From an uncultured Muribaculaceae bacterium (lineage in GTDB: Bacteria > Bacteroidota > Bacteroidia > Bacteroidales > Muribaculaceae): DNA of 16,407 nt. The position numbers were made by a program, and so were the translations under genes. Of this stretch, positions 6,876-12,907 are shown piece after piece; within the stretch, counting starts at the first letter, position 1; the number at the start of each line of letters is the position of its first letter. The stretch lies in assembly GCA_934555895.1 (NCBI GenBank), contig CAKTFH010000035.1:1-16407 (forward strand). The letters are read 5' to 3'. The notes below the pieces were generated by a model that worked only from the letters and a program-made list of their open reading frames with translations, made no database searches and was not told where the DNA came from.

Positions 6876-8144
6876 TCAAGCCTCGTATTTCTTGATTATG
6901 ACGGTAGCGTTGTGGCCGCCGAAACCGAATGAGTTGCTGAGAGCTGCGCGGATGGGGCGCTTCTCGGCATGGTTGAAAGTGAGGTTGAGATTAGTGTAGT
7001 CAATCTCTTCGTCGTCATCACCCTCCTCGTGGTTGATGGTTGGGGGTACGATGCTGCCGCGGATGGCCAGTGTGCAGAACATTGCTTCCATGGCTCCGGT
7101 GGCGCCCAGCAGGTGGCCGGTCATCGATTTTGTGGAGCTGATGTTGAGGTTCTTCACGTTTTCGCCGAATACCTCCTGGATGGCTTTGATTTCGGAGATG
7201 TCGCCCACGGGTGTCGATGTGCCGTGTGTATTGATGTAGTCGATGTCGTCGGGCTTCATGTTGGCGTCCTCAAGGGCGCTGGTCATGGCGAGGATAGCTC
7301 CGAGGCCTTCGGGATGTGTGGCGGTGATGTGATATGCGTCGGCCGACATGCCTCCGCCGGCAACTTCGGCGTAAATCTTGGCGCCGCGTGCCTTTGCATG
7401 TTCAAGTTCCTCAAGGATAAGCACTGTGGAGCCTTCGCCTACTACGAAACCGTCGCGGCTCTTGCTGAACGGGCGCGAGGCTGTCTCGGGGCTTTCGTTG
7501 CGGGTGGAGAGGGCGTGCATCGAGTTGAAGCCTCCCACGCCTGCGGGGAAGACAGCTGCTTCGGCTCCGCCGGTCACCATCACATCGGCCTTTCCGAGAC
7601 GGATGAGGTTGAATGCGTCGATGATGGCATTGTTCGACGATGCGCATGCCGAAACCACACCGTAGTTGGGGCCGTGGTAGGCGTACTCCATCGAGATGTG
7701 GCCCGAAGCGATGTCGGCAATCATCTTGGGAATGAAGAAGGGGTTGTATTTGGGGCCGGTAGCCTCGTTCATGGCGTAGTAGCCAGCTTCCTCCTCGAAG
7801 GTGTGCAGGCCGCCGATGCCGGCAGCTACAATCACGCCCACACGGTTGCGGTTGAGGTTTTCCTCCTTTTCGATGCCGGAATCTTCCACAGCCTGACGGG
7901 CTGCAACGAGGGCATATTGTGCATAGAGGTCGAGCTGGCGCAGTTTCTTGCGGTCGAAATGGTCGGCGGCGTTGAAGCCTTTGACCTCACATGCAAACTG
8001 TGTCTTGAACAGCGAAGCGTCGAAATGGGTAATAGGTCCGGCGCCGCTCACGCCTTTGATGGCGTTTTCCCATGTGGTGTCAACATCGTTGCCCAGCGGG
8101 GTGATGGCTCCGAGGCCAGTTATTACTACTCTTTTAAGTTCCAT
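6876..8144 (-). CDS. fabF: Beta-ketoacyl-ACP synthase II
   Basis: This cytoplasmic condensing enzyme of type II fatty-acid synthesis elongates acyl-ACP with malonyl-ACP. Its 422 residues are typical. The Cys-His-His catalytic set is visible: Cys167 in VVSACASSNNA, His307 in NTHGTSTPVGD and His344 in STKSMTGHLLGATGAMEA (with Lys339). The glycine-rich loop GFGGHN is at 407-412. The N-terminus MELKRVVITGLGAITPLGND is standard and supports the ATG at 8144. It follows acpP by 145 nt with no separate promoter seen, so it is likely cotranscribed, but a strong two-tier hairpin lies between them. An acidic insert (GDDDEEIDY, 375-383) sits in the loop after PPTINHE. Confidence 0.97.
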   Translation of the reverse strand: MELKRVVITGLGAITPLGNDVDTTWENAIKGVSGAGPITHFDASLFKTQFACEVKGFNAADHFDRKKLRQLDLYAQYALVAARQAVEDSGIEKEENLNRNRVGVIVAAGIGGLHTFEEEAGYYAMNEATGPKYNPFFIPKMIADIASGHISMEYAYHGPNYGVVSACASSNNAIIDAFNLIRLGKADVMVTGGAEAAVFPAGVGGFNSMHALSTRNESPETASRPFSKSRDGFVVGEGSTVLILEELEHAKARGAKIYAEVAGGGMSADAYHITATHPEGLGAILAMTSALEDANMKPDDIDYINTHGTSTPVGDISEIKAIQEVFGENVKNLNISSTKSMTGHLLGATGAMEAMFCTLAIRGSIVPPTINHEEGDDDEEIDYTNLNLTFNHAEKRPIRAALSNSFGFGGHNATVIIKKYEA

Positions 8145-8223
8145 GTTGTGTCGGTGATAGATGAAGACGTCGAAATTGCGGGGAAGGAGAGAGTTGCCGC
8201 CTTATAATGCATATATGGCGACA

Positions 8224-8268
8224 CCACCCCTAAAAGCAGCCCCGGAAATTCCGGGGCTTATGGGGTGG
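8224..8268 (-). terminator. Two-tier hairpin between acpP and fabF (partial terminator or processing site)
   Basis: The inner stem is GCCCCGG/CCGGGGC (8239-8245 with 8251-8257) around AAATT. The outer stem is CCACCCC/GGGGTGG (8224-8230 with 8262-8268), separated by an asymmetric internal loop. On minus the inner stem is followed by TGCTTTT, a weak U-tract. It may reduce fabF expression relative to acpP or stabilise the acpP 3' end. Confidence 0.62.
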
Positions 8269-8289
8269 GATTCGTTATCGCTCAGTGGC

Positions 8290-8526
8290 TTATGCTTTAG
8301 CCTGCTCGATGTAGGCGATGGCGTCGCCCACAGTGGCGATTTTCTCAGCCTGATCATCGGGGATTGTGATGCCGAACTCTTTCTCAAACTCCATGATGAG
8401 CTCAACGGTGTCAAGGCTGTCAGCACCCAGATCGGTGGTGAAGGCTGCGGTTTCGGTCACTTGGGGTTCTTCTACGCCCAGTTTGTCAACGATGATGGCT
8501 TTTATACGATTTGCGATTTCAGACAT
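8290..8526 (-). CDS. acpP: Acyl carrier protein
   Basis: This 78-residue carrier tethers growing acyl chains on 4'-phosphopantetheine during fatty-acid synthesis. The attachment Ser37 lies in [11 protein letters not shown]. The protein is small and acidic, with the usual four-helix pattern from [20 protein letters not shown] onward. The frame extends upstream to 8583, but the ATG at 8526 gives the canonical N-terminus and lies downstream of the -7 box at 8571-8578, so the longer form is rejected. FabF follows, a common pairing. Confidence 0.98.
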   Translation of the reverse strand: MSEIANRIKAIIVDKLGVEEPQVTETAAFTTDLGADSLDTVELIMEFEKEFGITIPDDQAEKIATVGDAIAYIEQAKA

Positions 8527-8570
8527 GATAGTTAATCTTTTTGATTTTTGAATGTTCTGTTTTAGCGGTG

Positions 8571-8578
8571 CAAAGGTA
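8571..8578 (-). promoter_or_regulatory. Proximal promoter (-7 box) of acpP
   Basis: Read on minus this is TACCTTTG, an exact TAnnTTTG match. The acpP ATG is 44 nt downstream. No clear TTTG is seen at -33. Confidence 0.72.
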
Positions 8579-8702
8579 AGCATTTTTCCGCTGATTACCT
8601 TACATTTTTGTTTAAAAATGATTATCGGGGCTTCTTAGGCGCTCAGTCTGCAAGGCAGATAGCGTGTCAGTCGCGGTGCGGATGTTACCACCTAATGCGG
8701 CA

Positions 8703-8735
8703 CAAAATTATAAAATATCTGTGAATAAATGGCAA
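8703..8735 (-). promoter_or_regulatory. Possible distal promoter upstream of acpP
   Basis: Read on minus, TTG (8735-8733), a 22-bp spacer and TAATTTTG (8710-8703) match the Bacteroidota consensus, with a spacer slightly longer than usual. It would give an acpP leader of about 170 nt running through the proximal promoter. The rest of the 327-nt stretch between truA and acpP holds no gene. Confidence 0.45.
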
Positions 8736-8853
8736 TTATTGCCGAAAAATTTCCGTAATTACCTGCATTTTCACGTTCTGAGGTGTTGAGGACCTGCCTT
8801 TTGCGATTTCGGAAGGCCTCTTGACAGACACAATGGCGCTCTGTTGAAGCGGC

Positions 8854-9624
8854 TCAGATATCGTAAGGGTAACGCACGGAGTGGAGAAACAGCGGCCCGG
8901 CAATCATCGATGTTCCGGCGGCGCAGCGGTCGCGGCGGCCGATTACCTCGGCGAATCCCTCGGGGGTGAGTTTACCACGGCCAACTTCCACGAGAGTGCC
9001 CACCACGGCACGCACCATGTTGCGCAGAAAGCGGTCGGCTGAAATCTCGAATATCCAGGTGGCGGCTCCCGGCACCGTTTCGCCCTCGGATGGATGGCGC
9101 CAGACGGCGCGGCTCACCCGGCATATGTTGGTTCGGGTGTCGGTATGCAGTTTTGCGAATGATGTGAAGTCATTGGTTTCGAGCAGCACGGTGGCCGCCC
9201 GGTTCATGGCATCGAAGTCGAGACTGTCGGGAGCCTGCCATGAAAGACCTGAAGCGAAAGGGTTTCGCCCTGTGTGGGCGTAATAATGATATGTACGCTC
9301 GATGGCGTCGAATCGGGCGTGTGCGTCGGCATGCACCGGCTTTATCCATCTTATGGCTATATCGGGGCCGGTGATGGAGTTTAGGGCTCTTACCAGACGC
9401 GCATCGTCGGTCACAGGGTCAGGCAGGTCGATGTGGGCTATCATCATCGAGGCGTTCACCCCGGCATCGGTGCGCCCGGCGCCCGTCACAGCCACCTCCG
9501 GCAACCGTAGCACCGTGGCAAAAGCCTCTTCCAAAGTCTGTTGCACCGACGATGCGCCGGGCTGGCGTTGCCATCCGTGGAAGTTGCGTCCGAGGTATGC
9601 GAGGTTGATGAAGTGTCGCTGCAT
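8854..9624 (-). CDS. truA: tRNA pseudouridine(38-40) synthase
   Basis: TruA isomerises uridines 38-40 of the tRNA anticodon stem to pseudouridine. At 256 residues it has the family length. The catalytic Asp53 lies in TGAGRTDAGVNA (47-58), and the N-terminal FINLAYLGRNFHGWQRQPG and the RTYHYYAHTGRNPF and DRFLRNMVRAVVGTLVEVGRGK blocks are all typical. The ATG at 9624 is 22 nt downstream of the speA stop, so truA is very probably translated from the speA transcript. No convincing terminator follows: an imperfect hairpin at about 8788-8822 lacks a U-tract on this strand. Confidence 0.96.
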   Translation of the reverse strand: MQRHFINLAYLGRNFHGWQRQPGASSVQQTLEEAFATVLRLPEVAVTGAGRTDAGVNASMMIAHIDLPDPVTDDARLVRALNSITGPDIAIRWIKPVHADAHARFDAIERTYHYYAHTGRNPFASGLSWQAPDSLDFDAMNRAATVLLETNDFTSFAKLHTDTRTNICRVSRAVWRHPSEGETVPGAATWIFEISADRFLRNMVRAVVGTLVEVGRGKLTPEGFAEVIGRRDRCAAGTSMIAGPLFLHSVRYPYDI

Positions 9625-9646
9625 GGGTGAGTGCTGAGAGGTGCTG

Positions 9647-11545
9647 TCAGGATTTCTCGAGGTATGTGTAGCCGTAGAGACCCGAGCGGTAATTGCTCAG
9701 GAACTCTCGTCCCTCCTCAGGGGTGATTCGGCCGTCTTTCATAGCTTTGGTCACCCATGTCTCCACATTGCGCACAAGCCGTTTGGGGTTGTACTGCACG
9801 TAGTCGAGTACTTCGGCCACGGTCTCGCCGTCGATCACGCGGTCGATTTCGTAATGGTCTTTGTAGCACGAGATATGCACTGCGTTAGTGTCGCCGAAGA
9901 GATTGTGCATGTCGCCGAGGATTTCCTGGTATGCGCCCACGAGGAACACACCTATATAATAAGACTCACCGGGGCGGAGGCTGTGCACGGGCAGCGAGCC
10001 GGCGGTGCCCTGCGGCGATATGAATGTGCTTATCTTGCCGTCGCTGTCGCAGGTCATGTCCTGAAGCGTGGCTTGGCGGGTAGGCTTTTCGTCGAGACGC
10101 GAGATGGGCATCACAGGAAACACCTGATCGATGGCCCAGGAATCGGGAAGCGACTGGAAAAGGGAGAAGTTGCAGAAATATTTGTCGGGCAGCATCTTCG
10201 ACACTTTGCGCAGCTCTTCGGGCGGATGTTTCATCTGCGCTCCAATGTTGCCGACCTCGCGTGCTATCTCCCAGAAAAGTTTCTCGGCGAGAGCGCGGTT
10301 GCGCAGGTCGAGGATGCCGAGCGAGAACATGTCGAGCACCTCCTCGCGTATCTGAAGGGCGTCGTGCCAGCTTTCGAAGATAGTCTGCTGGTCAAGCTTG
10401 TCCCAAATCTCGTAAAGCTCCTTTACGAGCTCATGCTCGTCGCCGGTTAGCTCCTCGTCGTCTTTCCAAGTGGGCAGCGAGGTGGTTTCGAGCACTTCAG
10501 TGATAAGCACGGAGTGGTGTGCTGTAAGCGAGCGTCCGCTCTCTATGACGATGCCAGGCTGACGGAGGTCGTTTTTCTCGCAGGCGTCCACTATCGAGTA
10601 GATGGCGTCGTTAGTGTATTCCTGTATGGAGTAGTTCATCGAGCTTTCGCTGGCGCTGGAGCGTGTGCCGTCGTAGTCTACGCCCAGACCGCCCCCTATG
10701 TCTACAAAATCGATGTCGAAACCTATCTTGGAGAGCTGCACATAGAATTGCATCGCTTCGCGTAGTGCGTTTTTGATGCGGCGAATCTTTGTTATCTGGC
10801 TTCCTATGTGGAAGTGTATGAGTTTCAGCCAGCTCTTCATATCGTTCTTGTCAAGATAATCGAGCGCTTCGAGAAGTTCCGACGAGTTGAGGCCGAATTT
10901 AGAGGTGTCGCCGCCCGACTCTTCCCATTTCCCCGCGCCGGAATTGGCTAGCTTAATGCGGATACCTATCGCTGGAGTGATGTTGAGGCGACGGGCCACA
11001 GAGTGGATAATCGGGAGTTCGTTGAGCTTCTCTACCACAAGTATTATGCGGCGACCCATCTTGTGGGCCAGCAGGGCCAGTTCCACATAGTTCTCGTCCT
11101 TATATCCGTTGCATATTATCAGGGCGTTTTCGTCGATGTTGGTGGCTAGAACGGCGTGGAGCTCAGGTTTGGAGCCGGCTTCAAGGCCGATATTGAATTT
11201 TTTACCGTGGCTCACAATTTCCTCTACCACAGGGCGCATCTGGTTCACCTTGATGGGATACACGATATAGCTTTTCCCTTGATATCCATATTGCTCGGCG
11301 GCCTGCTTGAAGCAGTTGGATATTTTTTCTACGCGGTTGTCGAGTATGTCGGGGAAACGGAGCAAGAGGGGAGCGGTGATGTCTTTCACCTGAAGCTCGT
11401 CGAGCACCTCGCGGAGGTCGACAGGGGCCAGACCGGCCCGGGGTGTAACACACACGTTGCCTTTGGCATTGATAGAGAAATATTGTCTCCCCCAGCCGTT
11501 GATGTTGTATAGCTCCGCGCTATCTTCCACGCGCCATTTTCTCAT
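9647..11545 (-). CDS. speA: Biosynthetic arginine decarboxylase
   Basis: SpeA decarboxylates arginine to agmatine using PLP, the entry to polyamine synthesis; in Bacteroidota this usually feeds the carboxyspermidine route. The 632 residues match the alanine-racemase-fold ADC family. The start WRVEDSAELYNINGWG is typical. The PLP lysine is Lys99 in YIVYPIKVNQ (94-102). HFHIGSQ (244-250) and GGGLGVDYDG (284-293) bind the cofactor. The C-terminal half holds DSWAIDQVFPVMPISRL and the late block VQYNPKRLVRNVETWV. It heads the speA-truA unit. Its leader carries a strong promoter and a terminator-like hairpin, suggesting attenuation. Confidence 0.97.
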   Translation of the reverse strand: MRKWRVEDSAELYNINGWGRQYFSINAKGNVCVTPRAGLAPVDLREVLDELQVKDITAPLLLRFPDILDNRVEKISNCFKQAAEQYGYQGKSYIVYPIKVNQMRPVVEEIVSHGKKFNIGLEAGSKPELHAVLATNIDENALIICNGYKDENYVELALLAHKMGRRIILVVEKLNELPIIHSVARRLNITPAIGIRIKLANSGAGKWEESGGDTSKFGLNSSELLEALDYLDKNDMKSWLKLIHFHIGSQITKIRRIKNALREAMQFYVQLSKIGFDIDFVDIGGGLGVDYDGTRSSASESSMNYSIQEYTNDAIYSIVDACEKNDLRQPGIVIESGRSLTAHHSVLITEVLETTSLPTWKDDEELTGDEHELVKELYEIWDKLDQQTIFESWHDALQIREEVLDMFSLGILDLRNRALAEKLFWEIAREVGNIGAQMKHPPEELRKVSKMLPDKYFCNFSLFQSLPDSWAIDQVFPVMPISRLDEKPTRQATLQDMTCDSDGKISTFISPQGTAGSLPVHSLRPGESYYIGVFLVGAYQEILGDMHNLFGDTNAVHISCYKDHYEIDRVIDGETVAEVLDYVQYNPKRLVRNVETWVTKAMKDGRITPEEGREFLSNYRSGLYGYTYLEKS

Positions 11546-11583
11546 TGTCGTTCAGTTGGTATAGTTTTGTGAAGGCTGATAGT

Positions 11584-11612
11584 AAAAAAGCTCCGGCGAC
11601 ACATGCGCCGGA
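11584..11612 (-). terminator. Terminator-like hairpin in the speA leader
   Basis: On minus, TCCGGCG (11612-11606), a 7-nt loop and CGCCGGA (11598-11592) form a perfect 7-bp GC-rich stem, followed by GC and six T residues (11589-11584). This is the form of an intrinsic terminator, but it lies between the speA promoter and the speA ATG (11545). There is no other minus-strand gene upstream for it to end, so attenuation or a short leader RNA is the likely role. Confidence 0.75.
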
Positions 11613-11621
11613 AAGCCGTTG

Positions 11622-11653
11622 CAAAGATAACAATTCTTTGCTTACGTTGCAAA
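11622..11653 (-). promoter_or_regulatory. Near-perfect promoter of speA-truA
   Basis: On minus, TTTG (11653-11650), a 20-bp spacer and TATCTTTG (11629-11622) give an exact match to the Bacteroidota consensus. Both boxes continue as TTTGCAACG, so the plus-strand 10-mer CGTTGCAAAG is directly repeated (11617-11626 and 11645-11654). An inverted CTTTGC lies between them (11636-11641). Transcription should start near 11616, leaving a leader of about 70 nt. Confidence 0.85.
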
Positions 11654-11722
11654 GCCAAAAGGTACAGGTTCCTGAGCCTGCTGCAAAAACATGCGGCAGC
11701 AATACGATATATATTTTTTTAT

Positions 11723-11730
11723 TAACTTTG
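11723..11730 (+). promoter_or_regulatory. -7 box of the secreted hypothetical gene
   Basis: TAACTTTG matches TAnnTTTG. An A/T-rich tract (11708-11722) precedes it and no clear TTTG is at -33. The predicted leader to the ATG at 11768 is about 30 nt. Confidence 0.65.
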
Positions 11731-11767
11731 CGTAGTGCAACATAATATTTTTGATAAATACAAGCAT

Positions 11768-12634
11768 ATGTCTCGAGTGAATAAAATGTTTCATGCGTTT
11801 GTGATGGCATTCGCATTCTGTACGGCAAGCGCGGCTAATGATTTCTCGGATTATAAAGGTGTATGGAGCAGCGATAAAGCAGAAGCTGTGCTGACAGATT
11901 CTATCTGCATATTTTACTATCAGACTGACAGCACCATGCAGGCTGTACTCGAAATTCCGTCGGGCGGCATTTCGAGCCGGACTGTATTCAAAAAAGATGG
12001 TAGTGTGACAACTGCAACAGACAACGCTCCGCTTGCGATTTCCCTGAACGATGGGAAACTGGATATTTGTGGGTATTTATTGAAAAAAGTGGAAAATATC
12101 AGAATTGTCCAGCCTTATGACATGTCGAAGTGTAATTCAAAACTTGATGTCGGCAAATGTCTGCAGGAGTGGAGGCTCGGGGCTGGATATGGGATTACAG
12201 ACGATATGATTTATTGTGAAGTGAATACAAATCGTCACATGTTCGTGTATATGATTAATCCTTCAATGGTATATATCCGTGCCGCGGCAACAAGAAACAA
12301 TAACAATGGGACATTGTTTTTTCAGAATATCCGCATGATGAAGAATCATAACACCGATGAATACACCATGTCGATGGAATCAGATAATTTTGATATTACA
12401 AAAAATGACCTGAAGATTGATAATAGCAAATTTCAACCCGATGCGTGCACTTTCAATCCCGACGGCGGCATATATTGGTCGCTTATCTCCTTTGAGCCGG
12501 ATGAGATTAAGTTGAACGGATGTGGAGAAACATATACGGTGAATCGCAGGCCGGCCGAACCTGATTGCGAGTATATTGAATATGCCCCCTATTCAACTTA
12601 TGATGGCTTCCTTAAAAATCCTATTGCGAACTAA
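11768..12634 (+). CDS. Secreted protein of unknown function
   Basis: This gives 288 residues from the chosen ATG. I do not recognise the family. Residues 1-22 form a signal peptide (MSRVNKMFHAFVMAFAFCTASA, cleaved before ANDF). The mature part holds eight cysteines, an even number that would allow disulfides in the periplasm or outside. It starts FSDYKGVWSSDKAEAVLTDS, a beta-rich pattern. An in-frame GTG at 11735 lies only 5 nt after the -7 box, so it cannot be the start; a later ATG (11786) would weaken the basic n-region. The base composition is visibly richer in A+T than the flanking genes, hinting at separate origin. It is divergent from speA and is followed by a repeat-bearing segment. 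No terminator with a T-run follows. Confidence 0.72.
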   Translation: MSRVNKMFHAFVMAFAFCTASAANDFSDYKGVWSSDKAEAVLTDSICIFYYQTDSTMQAVLEIPSGGISSRTVFKKDGSVTTATDNAPLAISLNDGKLDICGYLLKKVENIRIVQPYDMSKCNSKLDVGKCLQEWRLGAGYGITDDMIYCEVNTNRHMFVYMINPSMVYIRAAATRNNNNGTLFFQNIRMMKNHNTDEYTMSMESDNFDITKNDLKIDNSKFQPDACTFNPDGGIYWSLISFEPDEIKLNGCGETYTVNRRPAEPDCEYIEYAPYSTYDGFLKNPIAN

Positions 12635-12830
12635 GAGAGTGTTTACTTTTAACTTTATGAAATCTTTAGATGTCCTTTCAGGTCTGTCCGGAGATTTCAT
12701 CCAGTCATTATGGAACCCCATAACTCTTTCACTCAATCTTCAGACATACTCTGAAATCCGCTCTAAATCTTAACATAAGTCAAAAGTAAGCATACTCTCA
12801 GAGAGTGTTTGGCAGAATAAAACACTCTCT
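12634..12830. repeat. Possible MITE or insertion-sequence remnant with inverted ends
   Basis: AGAGAGTGTTT occurs at 12634-12644 and 12800-12810, and inverted (AAACACTCTCT) at 12820-12830. The left end also pairs imperfectly with 12775-12799: TTTACTTTTAACTTTATG against CATAAGTCAAAAGTAAGCAT. A 38-codon frame (12657-12773) begins just inside the left repeat, as a transposase would in an IS, but I do not recognise its product. The left repeat overlaps the stop codon of the upstream gene. No target-site duplication is seen, so the mobile-element reading is tentative. Confidence 0.35.
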
Positions 12831-12833
12831 GAG
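12797..12833. repeat. 14-bp perfect inverted repeat (hairpin)
   Basis: 12797-12810 pairs perfectly with 12820-12833 around a 9-nt loop. No T-run follows on plus (GCCTCACTACTTCC), so it is not a standard terminator for the gene on its left. It may be a transcript 3' end, an operator, or one end of the repeat element. Confidence 0.7.
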
Positions 12834-12858
12834 CCTCACTACTTCCTCGGTTTATTCG

Positions 12859-12866
12859 TATCTTTG
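12859..12866 (+). promoter_or_regulatory. -7 box of the large secreted BNR protein gene
   Basis: TATCTTTG matches TAnnTTTG exactly and lies 41 nt upstream of the ATG at 12908. No TTTG is visible at -33. The 14-bp inverted repeat ends 25 bp upstream, overlapping the expected -33 region. Confidence 0.7.
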
Positions 12867-12907
12867 CTGACAGAATAAAATAATATCCCCAATAACCGAA
12901 ACTTAGT

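Noticed and set aside
8526..8583. Longer acpP start at 8583
   Set aside because: The extension overlaps the TACCTTTG box and is not ACP-like. The ATG at 8526 gives the canonical protein.
8788..8822. Imperfect hairpin downstream of truA as a terminator
   Set aside because: Stems are short and interrupted, and there is no T-run on the minus strand.
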